A stretch of DNA of 64,000 nucleotides from Campylobacter pinnipediorum subsp. caledonicus. Its GTDB lineage: Bacteria > Campylobacterota > Campylobacteria > Campylobacterales > Campylobacteraceae. The stretch is from NCBI RefSeq assembly GCF_002022005.1, contig NZ_CP017258.1, forward strand, positions 1,426,001-1,490,000, in the 5' to 3' direction. Positions 45,970-56,696 of this stretch are shown in pieces. The position numbers were made by a program, and so were the translations under genes. The notes under the pieces are model-generated. The model had not been told where the DNA came from and did not search any database. It saw only the letters and a list, made by a program, of their open reading frames with translations. Within the stretch, counting starts at the first letter, position 1. Every line of letters begins with the position of its first letter.

Positions 45970-48566
45970 GCAAGCCAGCCTTTTTTAGGACCACTTTTAC
46001 CGCAACACTCTTTATATTTTTTACCACTGCCGCAATGGCAAGGTGAGTTTCTAGTGATTTTTTTCTCTCTAACAGGAGTGTTTTGAGCATTGTTTTCAGT
46101 TATTAATTCATCTTGTTTTTTTTGCATTGATGATTTCATGCTGTCAACATTATTTTCTTGCTCTTTATTCTCTCTAAGTCTTAAAAGTTGAAGTATCTTT
46201 ACACTTTCTGTTTTAAGTCTTGAAACAAGTTCAACAAATAGGTTATAGCTCTCTTTTTTGTATTCAGTAAGTGGGTCTTTTTGGTTATATCCACGTAGTC
46301 CTATACCTGTTTTTAACATATCCATTTGGTATAAGTGTTCTCTCCAAGCATCATCAAGCACTTGTAAGAAAATCATCTTTTGTATATCTACTTTTTGAGC
46401 TTCGTCAACAACGCTCATCTTAGCATTGTATCTATCGGTTAAAATTTGAACTATTTTATCAACCAATTCATCATAATCAAGCCCCTTAAGCTCTTCTTCA
46501 CCGATATTCTCTCCACAATCACTTAAAATAAAAGCACATAATTTAGTCAAATCAAAATCTTCTTTTAAGCCACCAGCCAAAATATCAACATTTTCAAGCA
46601 TCAAAATAGCATATTCTCTTCTATTTTGATCTATCTTGTCGCTCATATCAAATTCTTTATCCAATAATTCATCGCGATATTTGTATATAGTTTTTCTTTG
46701 TTCGTTAGCCACATCATCGTATTCAAGTAGATGCTTTCTTGATTCAAAATGAAGGCTCTCTACCTTTTTTTGAGCATTTTCAACAGCTCTTGTAACCATC
46801 TTACTCTCTATACTTTCGCCCTCTTCTATACCGAGTCTGTCCATGATAGCTTTAATCCTATCAGAACCAAAAATTCTAAGTAAGTTATCTTCTAAGCTTA
46901 AATAAAATCTACTAACACCAGGATCTCCTTGACGACCAGCTCTACCTCTTAGCTGATTGTCTATCCTTCTACTTTCATGTCTTTCTGTTCCTATGATATA
47001 AAGTCCGCCCAAAGCCCTAACTTCATCATCTATACGGATATCAACACCACGACCAGCCATATTTGTAGCTATAGTAACAGCACCTTTTACACCAGCTGAA
47101 GCGATTATCTCAGCCTCTTTTTCGTGATTTTTTGCATTCAAAACAGAGTGCGCTATACCAGTTTTTGCAAGCATAGAATGAAGCAATTCACTACGCTCAA
47201 TACTAGCTGTTCCAACAAGAACAGGTTGTCCTTTTTCGTTTGCTTTTTTTATCTCATCAATAACAGCTTTAAATTTCTCATCTTGTGTCTTATAAATAAG
47301 ATCGTTTTTGTCTATCCTGGCAACAGGAACATTTGTAGGTATAGAGATAACATCTAATTTATAAATTTGAGAAAACTCAGTAGCCTCTGTCTGCGCTGTT
47401 CCTGTCATACCAGCAAGTTTATTATACATTCTAAAATAATTTTGATAAGTTGTATCGGCTAGTGTCTGACTCTCTTCTTGTATCTTTACGCCCTCTTTCG
47501 CTTCTAGTGCCTGATGAAGCCCTTCGCTAAATCTTCTACCCTCGCTAAGTCTTCCCGTAAATTCATCAACTATAATAACCTCATTATCACGCACAACATA
47601 ATGAACATCTTTTTCAAAAAGATTATGCGCCTTCAAAGCTTGATCTAGATGATGGCTTAAAATCGCATTTTCAAGGTCATATAGGTTGCCAACGCCAAAT
47701 AATTTCTCAGCTTTATTTATACCTTCTTCGGTGATTAAAATAGTTCTATTTTTTTCATCAGCAACAAAATCACCAGTAGGTTTTGAGTTTGGCACATTTG
47801 GATCAGCAGCCTCACCACGAATTAACTTTTTAGCTACTTCATTTGCTTTTATATAACCATCAAGTGTTCTATTTGTAGAACCTGAGATTATAAGTGGGGT
47901 TCTTGCTTCATCTATCAAGATACTGTCAACCTCATCAACTATAACAAAGTTATGTTTTCTTTGCACCTTATCGCTCATTGAAAATTTCATATTGTCACGC
48001 AAATAATCAAATCCGAACTCAGAGTTTGTTCCGTAAGTTATATCTGAATCATAAGCCCTTTTTCGCACCTCATCATCATAAACACCACTAAGCACAACAT
48101 CTACACTAAGTCCTAAAAAGGTATAAAGCTCTCCCATTTGAGTTGCATCACGCTTTGCAAGATAATCATTTACAGTAACTACGTGAACGCCTTTTCCGCT
48201 CATAGCATTTAAAACAACAGGTAAAGTGGCAACCAAAGTCTTACCCTCACCTGTTTTCATTTCAGCTATCCTGCCCTCATGAAGTACCATACCACCTATA
48301 AGCTGAACATCAAAATGACGCATATTTAAAACCCTTTTGCTACTTTCTCTAACAATAGCAAAAACATCATTTAAAACATCATCCTCGGTTTTTTTACCAC
48401 TTAGCACAAGCTCTTTTAATTTTGCAAATACTGCTTTTAACTCTTCATCAGATATATCTTTATAAACTTTTTCAAGCTCATTTATGCCTTTTAATCTTTT
48501 TAAATATTTTTTAATTTCTCGGTCGTTCTTTGTTCCAAAAATTGCTTTAAATACAGCACCAATCAT
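45966..48566 (-). CDS. secA: Preprotein translocase ATPase SecA
   Basis: 866-residue motor of the Sec export pathway. Walker A MKTGEGKT at 103-110, DEVD box ([20 protein letters not shown]), the second helicase core ([20 protein letters not shown]) and the C-terminal zinc-binding SEC-C tail [13 protein letters not shown] are present. It is full length. The gene is translationally coupled to the downstream lolC-like gene and divergent from lolA across 100 bases. Confidence 0.98.
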   Translation of the reverse strand: MIGAVFKAIFGTKNDREIKKYLKRLKGINELEKVYKDISDEELKAVFAKLKELVLSGKKTEDDVLNDVFAIVRESSKRVLNMRHFDVQLIGGMVLHEGRIAEMKTGEGKTLVATLPVVLNAMSGKGVHVVTVNDYLAKRDATQMGELYTFLGLSVDVVLSGVYDDEVRKRAYDSDITYGTNSEFGFDYLRDNMKFSMSDKVQRKHNFVIVDEVDSILIDEARTPLIISGSTNRTLDGYIKANEVAKKLIRGEAADPNVPNSKPTGDFVADEKNRTILITEEGINKAEKLFGVGNLYDLENAILSHHLDQALKAHNLFEKDVHYVVRDNEVIIVDEFTGRLSEGRRFSEGLHQALEAKEGVKIQEESQTLADTTYQNYFRMYNKLAGMTGTAQTEATEFSQIYKLDVISIPTNVPVARIDKNDLIYKTQDEKFKAVIDEIKKANEKGQPVLVGTASIERSELLHSMLAKTGIAHSVLNAKNHEKEAEIIASAGVKGAVTIATNMAGRGVDIRIDDEVRALGGLYIIGTERHESRRIDNQLRGRAGRQGDPGVSRFYLSLEDNLLRIFGSDRIKAIMDRLGIEEGESIESKMVTRAVENAQKKVESLHFESRKHLLEYDDVANEQRKTIYKYRDELLDKEFDMSDKIDQNRREYAILMLENVDILAGGLKEDFDLTKLCAFILSDCGENIGEEELKGLDYDELVDKIVQILTDRYNAKMSVVDEAQKVDIQKMIFLQVLDDAWREHLYQMDMLKTGIGLRGYNQKDPLTEYKKESYNLFVELVSRLKTESVKILQLLRLRENKEQENNVDSMKSSMQKKQDELITENNAQNTPVREKKITRNSPCHCGSGKKYKECCGKSGPKKGWLA

Positions 48567-48666
48567 ATAATCTACCTCTATTTAATTTTTAAATTCGCAG
48601 ATTGTATCATACTTTAACTATTTATTTAATTAAACTTGGTTAAAATGGGCTTTTAAAGGAGTAAAA

Positions 48667-49179
48667 ATGAAACAAATCATAGCTTTATTGGCAATATATA
48701 TATATTCACACGCTTCGGTTTTAGATTTCACAACATTACAAAGCGATTTTACCCAAACACTAAATAGTAATGATAAAAAAGCAAATTATAGCGGTAAATT
48801 TTATATAAAAAACAACAATGAAGCACTTTGGATATATAAAAAACCAAACCCAAAAAAGATATATTTTACCAATTCAAAAATCATAATGATAGAAGATGAG
48901 TTAGAACAAGCAATCATATCAAATTTCAATGAAAATATAAATTTAAGCGAAATTTTACTAAATGCAAAAAAAATCACAGACTCGCTTTACGAAGCAGATT
49001 TTCAAGATACAAAATACAAAATAACCATAAAAGAAAATCTTCCTTTTAATATAAGCTATGAAGATAAATTGGGCAATAAAATAGACATCACGCTTTCAAA
49101 TGTTGTAAAAGATAAAGAAATTTCACAAGATATACTAACACCAAAAATACCAAATGGTTATGACATCATAACCCAATAA
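48667..49179 (+). CDS. lolA: Periplasmic lipoprotein carrier LolA
   Basis: 170 residues with a signal peptide (MKQIIALLAIYIYSHA) and the LolA half-barrel fold: LQSDFTQTL, GKFYIKNNNEALWIYKKPNPK and the C-terminal DITLSNVV. It shuttles lipoproteins from the LolCDE complex to the outer membrane. Its divergent neighbour block contains the LolC-like permease. The ATG has AAAGGAG upstream. Convergent with the next gene, with only three bases between stop codons. Confidence 0.9.
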   Translation: MKQIIALLAIYIYSHASVLDFTTLQSDFTQTLNSNDKKANYSGKFYIKNNNEALWIYKKPNPKKIYFTNSKIIMIEDELEQAIISNFNENINLSEILLNAKKITDSLYEADFQDTKYKITIKENLPFNISYEDKLGNKIDITLSNVVKDKEISQDILTPKIPNGYDIITQ

Positions 49180-49181
49180 AA

Positions 49182-49697
49182 TCAAAACTCATCTATGCTA
49201 TTTAAATCAATAGGTCTTTGATTTGAGTTTTTAAATTTTGAAGATATGGTTTTCTCATTTTGTCTTTTTATCTCATCAATATCGCCATTTGGAGTTGAAT
49301 AACCACATAAATTTCTCGATTTTATAGCTTCTATAATCTCATCAAGTTCTAAGTCATTTACTATCTTTAAAGACCTTATTAAAACCTCATCAATATCAAC
49401 TGAGTGCTTTTTTGCAGTATATTTTTTCAAAGTCTCTTTTAACTTTTCCTTACCGGCAGATGTGAGTAAATCCTCAGCATAAAAACTTCCTATAACAACG
49501 TTTAAACCATCTAATACATAAGCGTTATTTTCTTCTACATCTCTACCAATGATATCTAAATTAAGCTCTATTTTTTTAGCAAGCCCTTTTGAAAATTTTG
49601 AATAAACATCAGCTTTGAAGTCATCTATACTAATAACATCACAAAATCCAAAAACAGAACAAAAAACTATCACCAAAATATTTTTTAACATTATCAC
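49182..49697 (-). CDS. Small secreted protein of unknown function
   Basis: 171 residues with a signal peptide (NILVIVFCSVFGFCDV, cleavage after the Cys-Asp region). The mature part is about 150 residues, helical and acidic. A single Cys late in the chain (SRNLCGY) is conserved in my memory of the C. jejuni neighbour at the same position. The C-terminal 40 residues are polar and probably disordered. The start is GTG (or ATG two codons later), overlapping the helicase stop (GTGA), so it is coupled to the helicase. No function assigned. Confidence 0.75.
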   Translation of the reverse strand: MIMLKNILVIVFCSVFGFCDVISIDDFKADVYSKFSKGLAKKIELNLDIIGRDVEENNAYVLDGLNVVIGSFYAEDLLTSAGKEKLKETLKKYTAKKHSVDIDEVLIRSLKIVNDLELDEIIEAIKSRNLCGYSTPNGDIDEIKRQNEKTISSKFKNSNQRPIDLNSIDEF

Positions 49698-51016
49698 ACT
49701 TCCTCTATCATTTCAAATTTTGTTTTTGCATAAAAATCAGCCACTTCTTTATCTATTTTAACGACACTTTTTAAATAAGAGTTGAAATTTAAACTTTTTC
49801 CATAAAAAAGCTTTAAATTTTTTGGATTTATCGCTCTTGAAAGTGCTACATAAAGCTGACCATTTGTAAAAATATGGCTTAAATCACACATTAAATTGTT
49901 TATACTCATTCCTTGTGATTTGTGGATAGTTAAGGCATAGGCTAATTTAAATGGAAATTGCTCAAAAGTTGCCAAAACTTGTTGTTGTATATTATCACCA
50001 TCTTTTACAAATTTTGTATATGTAAAAATATGCTTTTGCACCTCAAGAATTTCGCCATTTTCTTTTTGCACAAAAACACTAAGAACTCCATTTTCATTTT
50101 TTATCTCTATTATCTTTCCTTGTTCACCGTTATAATATCCCATAAATGGGTAATTTACTATAAATATTATCTTTGCTCCAATTTTTAGTTGAAGCTCTTT
50201 TGGGCTATTTAGGGCATCTACCCAGCTTTGAACGCTTTTTTCGTGAACGCTTTCATCTAAAATTTTTACATCAGCAAGGCTTGTTTGCATCGGTGTTTGT
50301 AAACGATTTAACATTACTTCATTTACTTCATTTACATCTTTATTTCTTCCAAAAAGCATAGTAATATTTTCATCTAAAAAATACTGATTTACACGAAGTG
50401 AGTTTATGTACTCAAAAACATAATTATCTATCTCTCCAACCCTAATCTTTTTTAAGATATTATAAAATTCCTTATCTTGTGTTCTTTTTGAAATTTTAAG
50501 CTCTATATTTTTAAACTCAAAACCACTCCAAGAACTTGAATTAAAAGCATAGACAAAATTAAATAAATTTGTCTGGGTTTCGTTTTTTGTATTTTGAACC
50601 GGCGGTAGCTGATAAAAATCTCCAACTATAAGCAACTTGCCCTTAAATTTTGAAACATCAAGGCGAAATCTTATCATCTCCATAAGCTCGGAACTAACCA
50701 TTGAAATTTCATCTATCACTATCAAATCGGCAACATCAAGCATATCATAAACTTTTTTTAGTTTTTGCTTTTGTCTTCTATCATAAGCCGCAAGTTCTAA
50801 AAAATCTTTACAAATTCCAAATTTAAAAAAACTATGTATGCTTACTCCGCCGATATTTACAGCACTAATGCCTGTAGAACCCAGCTTGATAACATTTTTT
50901 GATAAGCTATTGTAATGATCAACAATAGCCTGAGTAAGATATGTCTTGCCTACTCCACCGCCACCAGTTAAAAAAACATTATGTTCTTTTAGTAAATTTA
51001 AAACTTGTTCTAACAA
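49694..51016 (-). CDS. PIF1-like/AAA helicase
   Basis: 440 residues, superfamily 1B helicase. Walker A GGGGVGKTYL at residues 18-27, GSTGISAVNIGG, motif II VIDEISMVS at about 109-117, motif III VGDFYQLPPVQ, and C-terminal LTIHKSQGMSI and YVALSRA motifs match PIF1/RecD-like 5'-3' helicases. It may act at G4, recombination or replication barriers. The TTG start has GAGG upstream; the 5' end abuts and is divergent from the NlpC/P60 lipoprotein gene. Coupled to the downstream periplasmic protein gene. Confidence 0.88.
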   Translation of the reverse strand: MLEQVLNLLKEHNVFLTGGGGVGKTYLTQAIVDHYNSLSKNVIKLGSTGISAVNIGGVSIHSFFKFGICKDFLELAAYDRRQKQKLKKVYDMLDVADLIVIDEISMVSSELMEMIRFRLDVSKFKGKLLIVGDFYQLPPVQNTKNETQTNLFNFVYAFNSSSWSGFEFKNIELKISKRTQDKEFYNILKKIRVGEIDNYVFEYINSLRVNQYFLDENITMLFGRNKDVNEVNEVMLNRLQTPMQTSLADVKILDESVHEKSVQSWVDALNSPKELQLKIGAKIIFIVNYPFMGYYNGEQGKIIEIKNENGVLSVFVQKENGEILEVQKHIFTYTKFVKDGDNIQQQVLATFEQFPFKLAYALTIHKSQGMSINNLMCDLSHIFTNGQLYVALSRAINPKNLKLFYGKSLNFNSYLKSVVKIDKEVADFYAKTKFEMIEEV

Positions 51017-51107
51017 AACCTCACCTAAAAAATTATTAATAAAAATTATATCAAATTTTAAAAATTTTAAGATAAAATCAACTATTCACTTATGCAAAGG
51101 CCACTTT

Positions 51108-52382
51108 ATGAAAAACTTAATTTTTTTATCTTTTATTGTTATATTTTTTATATCTTGTTCAACCAAACAAGAAAGCAATATAAGCGTGTTAAATCTTGAA
51201 AATCAAAATGCCTATACTATGCCAAAAATTTTATCAAATCAAAAGATAGAAGGTGGCGAACTCTTAGAAAAAAGATTTAGTGTATTTTCATACACACCAA
51301 ATAAAGATGATATAAAAGATGCGTTTTGGGCTTTTGATATATATACTCCTAAAAAAAATAAAACATACTATGGCTCAAACTTCAAACCAATTTTGCCAAG
51401 TTGGTTTGAAGAACAAGAAAAAAATGCAAACAAAGATGAGTTTTTAAAATTATCGCGTTTGGCAATCAGCGTAACAAATACAGCTATAAGAAATTTTCCA
51501 ACAAACGAACCAATTTTTTACAACCCTAACAAAGCTGGCGAGGGGTATCCGTTTGATTATTTACAAGCTTCAAACATAAGCATAGCAAAGCCAATATTTG
51601 TATCACATCTATCGCTCGATAGGGCTTGGGCGATGGTAAAAGATGACACCGTTTGGGGCTGGGTTAAGATAAATAATATAAAGTTTATAAACGATAAAGA
51701 AGCAACAAAACTTCAAAACTCAAAATTTATCATACTCACAAAAGATAAAATGCCTATTTATGACACCCAAAACAATTTTTTATTTTATGGTAAGATTGGG
51801 GCTTTGTTGCCCTATTATAAACAAGATGATTTAAGCTTTATAGGTGAAATACAAACTATTTCTGGTATCAAAAAATACAAAATTCCAAAAGCTTTTTCTA
51901 CAAAATACCCAGCTGAATTAAACGATGAAAATATACAAAAAATAGCAAGTTCTCTTTTAGGACAACCTTATGGCTGGGGTGGCTTGGATGATCTTAGGGA
52001 TTGTTCTTTGTTTACAAAAGATTTTTTAGGAAGCTTTGGAATTTGGCTACCTAGAAACTCATCAGCACAATCAAAAATAGGAACAAAAATAGAGCTTGAA
52101 GGGCTAAGCAACGAAGAAAAACTAAACATCATAAAAGAAAAAGGCATTCCTTATACAACCTTGTTTTATCTAAACGGACATATAATGCTTTATATAGGAA
52201 TAAAAGATGATAAAGTTCTTGCTTTGCACGATGCTTGGGGCATAAGAACAAAAGACAATGGTCGTGCATTAATTGGTCAAATAGCGATAACACCTTTGGA
52301 TATAGGAGCAAATCTAAAAAATGTTGATAAAAAAAGCCTGCTTTTGTCAAAAATAAAATCAATGAATATCATAACAAAATAG
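51108..52382 (+). CDS. SH3 and NlpC/P60-domain lipoprotein (cell wall hydrolase)
   Basis: 424 residues after correcting the start to the ATG at 51108 (AAAGG upstream); the open frame reaches further back but would remove the signal. Lipobox IFFISCST with Cys17. The middle part has two SH3-like segments around WGWVKINNIKFIND and KDKMPIYD. The C-terminal NlpC/P60 peptidase domain has the catalytic Cys299 in LRDCSLFTKDFLG and the His in LNGHIMLYIG. It probably cleaves stem peptides of murein at the cell envelope. A decayed M15-type peptidase relic follows directly. Confidence 0.9.
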   Translation: MKNLIFLSFIVIFFISCSTKQESNISVLNLENQNAYTMPKILSNQKIEGGELLEKRFSVFSYTPNKDDIKDAFWAFDIYTPKKNKTYYGSNFKPILPSWFEEQEKNANKDEFLKLSRLAISVTNTAIRNFPTNEPIFYNPNKAGEGYPFDYLQASNISIAKPIFVSHLSLDRAWAMVKDDTVWGWVKINNIKFINDKEATKLQNSKFIILTKDKMPIYDTQNNFLFYGKIGALLPYYKQDDLSFIGEIQTISGIKKYKIPKAFSTKYPAELNDENIQKIASSLLGQPYGWGGLDDLRDCSLFTKDFLGSFGIWLPRNSSAQSKIGTKIELEGLSNEEKLNIIKEKGIPYTTLFYLNGHIMLYIGIKDDKVLALHDAWGIRTKDNGRALIGQIAITPLDIGANLKNVDKKSLLLSKIKSMNIITK

Positions 52383-52383
52383 C

Positions 52384-52683
52384 GAGTGTAGTGATGGAGC
52401 CGATATTGAAGATATGATTGGTAATCATAATGCATTTGGTTAAATTGGCAAAGATTTAAGCGATGTTGGAAGATATAGAAATTATAAATTGTCCAACAAA
52501 ATTTACAAAAACAGCAAAAAAGTAACAATTATTAAAGATGGCACAAAAACTATAAATTTTAATACCTAAAAAGATTGTGGATATATTTGAAAAAACGACT
52601 TTATTTTAGGCGGAAGATGGAAGCACTTTAGTGTAATGCATTTTGAGTACAGGCCAGAGCTTTTAGATAACAGTAACTCTTAA
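52384..52683 (+). pseudogene. Relic of an M15-type (D-Ala-D-Ala carboxypeptidase-like) peptidase
   Basis: One reading frame, with no start and three internal stop codons, still spells a recognisable C-terminus: DGADIEDMIGNHNAFG, then IGKDLSDVGRYRNYKL, then FILGGRWKHFSVMHFEYRP before the final stop. HFSVMHFEYRPEL corresponds to the zinc-binding/catalytic region of phage and bacterial M15 peptidases, with SV in place of the usual D. The 5' end is missing. It partly overlaps the 3' end of the convergent dprA gene (21 bases), showing that the terminal part is still shared. Confidence 0.65.
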
Positions 52684-53442
52684 ATTTTCTATTTTTATAA
52701 GCCCATTAAGCTCGTATTCGTATACAATATCACCAAATTTATCCAAAGCATATTGCAAACTTATGCCATTCTTGCAAAACTCCAAAAACTCATCCGTGGT
52801 TGCTTCTTGTGTGTAGTTTATACCGCTAAAACTAGTGGCAAATTCATTAAAATCACCTATCAATCTTGCTTTTAAATTAGCCAAAAGATAGTTTGTGCCA
52901 TCGCTTTCATTGTATCTTTGAGCTAAAACATAGACAGGAATTCCAAGTTCGTATGCCATCTTTGCGCTTTGCATAGAGCCACTTTTTATATCAGCTTGAG
53001 CTATCACAACAGCATCGCACAAAGAGACTACTATCCTATTTCTTTGTATAAATTTATACGCTACTGGTAAAGAGTCAGGTTCATACTCACTCAAAGCCAA
53101 ACCGTGCTTATAAATTTCTCTTATAGTTTTTTCGTTTGTTTTTGGATAGATTGTATTAAGACCATTTGCAAAGACTCCGATTGTATTTGGCATAGCACCA
53201 ACATGAGCTAAAATATCAACTCCCAAAGCCCCACCACTAACAACACAAATGCCATGATTTTTAAGCACACTAGCTAGTTGCAAAACACAATTTTTAGTAT
53301 AAACACTGGCCTTTCTTGACCCAACTATAGCTATTTTTGGAAGTTTGAGTAAAGATTTATCTCCTACATAAAATAGCTTTTTAGGTGGATTTTTAAGTCT
53401 GTTTAATGCCTCTGGCAATTCTTGTTTATCTATAAAATCCAT
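52663..53442 (-). CDS. dprA: DNA processing protein DprA
   Basis: 259-residue Rossmann-like DprA/Smf that binds incoming single-stranded DNA and loads RecA during natural transformation. Visible motifs: IAIVGSRKASVYT, VVSGGALGVDILAH, QRNRIVVSLCDAVVIAQA, KSGSMQSAKMAYELGIPVY. As in other Campylobacter it is short, with a reduced C-terminal region. The start overlaps the 3' end of the deacetylase gene by 17 bases. Part of the ilvC - deacetylase - dprA transcript. Confidence 0.95.
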   Translation of the reverse strand: MDFIDKQELPEALNRLKNPPKKLFYVGDKSLLKLPKIAIVGSRKASVYTKNCVLQLASVLKNHGICVVSGGALGVDILAHVGAMPNTIGVFANGLNTIYPKTNEKTIREIYKHGLALSEYEPDSLPVAYKFIQRNRIVVSLCDAVVIAQADIKSGSMQSAKMAYELGIPVYVLAQRYNESDGTNYLLANLKARLIGDFNEFATSFSGINYTQEATTDEFLEFCKNGISLQYALDKFGDIVYEYELNGLIKIENLRVTVI

Positions 53443-54670
53443 AAAGATCTTTCACATAAACAAGCTCTACATTATCCAAGATATAAGAACGATTTTGCTT
53501 TAAAACTTCTATTGTATTTTTTCTAGGATGTCCGATAGCTATCGCGTAACCTTTTTGCTTTGCTGTATTTATAGCATTTTTTATCTCTTCATTTATGCTA
53601 GCTTTATTGTCTTTATCATCCAAAAATACATCTCTTGATATATACGGTTTTTTATATTTTTTTGCTACTTTTTTTACCTTGGTGGTGGATATTGTTTTAC
53701 TATCAATAAATATAAAATCATATTTTATAAAAGCCTTATATGCTTTCTCCATTGCGCTAAAATCGCTTGTAAATTTACTTCCAGTATGATTATTCATAAA
53801 CTTTGCATTAGGAAAATCAGCTCTTATGTCTTTTATCTTTTTATCAATAAGCTTTTCACTGTCTTGCACATTTAGTGTATTTATCTCAGGGCTTGAAAAA
53901 TGCTGTGCTTGCATAGGCAAATGTATCATATAAAACTCAAATTCTTTTGCTAATTTTGGAGTATCTAAATGGTGTTTTGTCTTTGGAAAAAACGAAGGCG
54001 TCATTTTAATACCAACAGAACGAATCATATCAACATGATGTCTATTTGCAACATCATCTATAACGATGGCTAGTTTTGGCTTTTTTATCTTTGTATTTTT
54101 ATTTTTTATGACCTTGGTTTCTATTTTTTTGATGGCTATATTTTTATCTGTTGTTTTATTATTTTCCCTTGTTACCCTTTTACTATCGTTGTTTTGGATT
54201 TTTTTCTCTTGTGATATAACGGTTATATTCTTGTCAGAGAAAACACTATAATTTATATTTGTATTTTCTTTTTTTGTATCAGTTCTTTCTTTTTTATCTT
54301 TATCTAGCTGTCTTAAAAAGTAGGTTTCATCCTTTGTATTTGTATCCAAAAAAAGCTTACTTAAATTCTCATCTTTATCAAATTTAACTACTGTTTTTGT
54401 TTTAGCTTTTGTGTCTTTATGTGATTTTTTGGCAATATTTTCTTTTGGTATTTTTTTATCTATATTTTTTTTATGATTAACTTCTGTTTTTTGAATATGC
54501 TCTTGCTTTTTTTTGATATCAAAATCGTAATTTTTAAAAAACAAGTAAGAAGATGCCGATATGATTGCTAAAATAACAAATAACCATAAAACAAAGCGTC
54601 CTTTTTTGGCTTTTTTAGCCCTTGGACGCCTTTTTTTTGGTTTATTGTCTGTTTTTTTTAACTTAGCCAA
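53426..54670 (-). CDS. Divergent polysaccharide deacetylase family protein (YibQ-like)
   Basis: 414 residues. A very basic N-terminus, one membrane helix (VLWLFVILAIISASSYLFF, about 27-46), a Lys/Asp/Asn-rich low-complexity linker (about 50-205) and a C-terminal domain beginning KLAIVIDDVAN. That domain shows FYMIHLPMQAQ, FMNNHTGSKFT, FIDSKT and GYAIAIGHPRK and belongs to the divergent polysaccharide deacetylase family. The catalytic activity of the family is not established. It follows ilvC immediately (stop and TTG start adjacent) and overlaps dprA. Confidence 0.85.
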   Translation of the reverse strand: MAKLKKTDNKPKKRRPRAKKAKKGRFVLWLFVILAIISASSYLFFKNYDFDIKKKQEHIQKTEVNHKKNIDKKIPKENIAKKSHKDTKAKTKTVVKFDKDENLSKLFLDTNTKDETYFLRQLDKDKKERTDTKKENTNINYSVFSDKNITVISQEKKIQNNDSKRVTRENNKTTDKNIAIKKIETKVIKNKNTKIKKPKLAIVIDDVANRHHVDMIRSVGIKMTPSFFPKTKHHLDTPKLAKEFEFYMIHLPMQAQHFSSPEINTLNVQDSEKLIDKKIKDIRADFPNAKFMNNHTGSKFTSDFSAMEKAYKAFIKYDFIFIDSKTISTTKVKKVAKKYKKPYISRDVFLDDKDNKASINEEIKNAINTAKQKGYAIAIGHPRKNTIEVLKQNRSYILDNVELVYVKDLYGFYR

Positions 54671-55702
<1,032 letters not shown>

Positions 55703-55877
55703 TTAATAGTAAATATTTTTGTGTAAAATTATACATTCCAACAACTCAAATAACGCTGAAATAAAATAATATTGCTATTTTTAAGTTTCTTAAAAAGCCA
55801 ATTTTGATAAAATCACAATAATAGAAAACATTAAGCTAATCAATGTTTAAAAAATCGAAAAAAGAGTAAAAATAAAA

Positions 55878-56696
55878 ATGAATGATTCTATCTTTTTAAA
55901 AATAAAAAGCCTACCACCACTAGATGACAGCGTAGTGCAAATACAGCAGATATGTTCTAATGAAAATAGTTCAATGAACGATTTAACAAAGGTTATAGAA
56001 AAAGACCCTATGCTTACCGCGAACATACTTCACTCAGCGAACTCACCACTTTATGGTTTTAGTAAAGAGATAACAACAATTTCTCGTGCCATATCTTTGT
56101 TTGGAATGGCTACAATTCGTGGTTTTGCACTTTCTAGCTCAATAAAAAAGAGTTTTTCTATCAATTTAGATCCATATATGATAACAACTCATGATTTTTT
56201 AAATATATCTGTAATGCAAAATGCATTAATGTATAATTGGTACTCAAAAATAAAACCAAAAGATCTAGAAATACTCTCTCCGGCATCATTTATGATGGAA
56301 ATAGGAAAGATAGTTTTATCAAAAGAAATTATAGAAAATTCTCTTGATGCGGATTTTAAAGAAAAACTAAAAGAAGCTAAGCATCCTACGGATTTAATAA
56401 TTTTAGAAAATAGCTTTTTAAAAATAACAAACGAAGAGGTAACGGCTAAAATTTTTGAACAATGGAATCTGGAAAATGAATTAGTTGGAGCAATACTTCA
56501 CTCAAACGATCCAGATAGTGCTCCAAAATATCTAAGGGATTATGCAAGAGCGCTAAAAGTAGTTAAAACAGCTATAAATATCTTTAATCAAATAGATGAT
56601 ATAAGCATACAAAACACTCTTCCTTTACTTGATGAATATGAGCTTAATCACGATACATTTTTAATGGCTGTAGCAAAAGTAAAAGATAATCTTTGA
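55878..56696 (+). CDS. HDOD-domain protein
   Basis: 272 residues almost entirely an HDOD domain (about 12-205; VIEKDPMLTANILHSANSPLYG, AISLFGMATIRGFALSS). The HD-type metal residues are lost, as in this family. HDOD proteins act in signalling or stress, usually with partners. It overlaps rnr by four bases (TTGA) and is thus coupled to it. Function here unknown. The start is ATG; AAAAAGAGT upstream gives a weak ribosome binding site. Confidence 0.88.
   Translation: MNDSIFLKIKSLPPLDDSVVQIQQICSNENSSMNDLTKVIEKDPMLTANILHSANSPLYGFSKEITTISRAISLFGMATIRGFALSSSIKKSFSINLDPYMITTHDFLNISVMQNALMYNWYSKIKPKDLEILSPASFMMEIGKIVLSKEIIENSLDADFKEKLKEAKHPTDLIILENSFLKITNEEVTAKIFEQWNLENELVGAILHSNDPDSAPKYLRDYARALKVVKTAINIFNQIDDISIQNTLPLLDEYELNHDTFLMAVAKVKDNL

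Noticed and set aside
50946-51107. 54-residue N-terminal extension of the NlpC/P60 lipoprotein
   Set aside because: It lies over the helicase gene, has a proline/lysine stretch and would bury the signal peptide; ATG at 51108 has the ribosome binding site.
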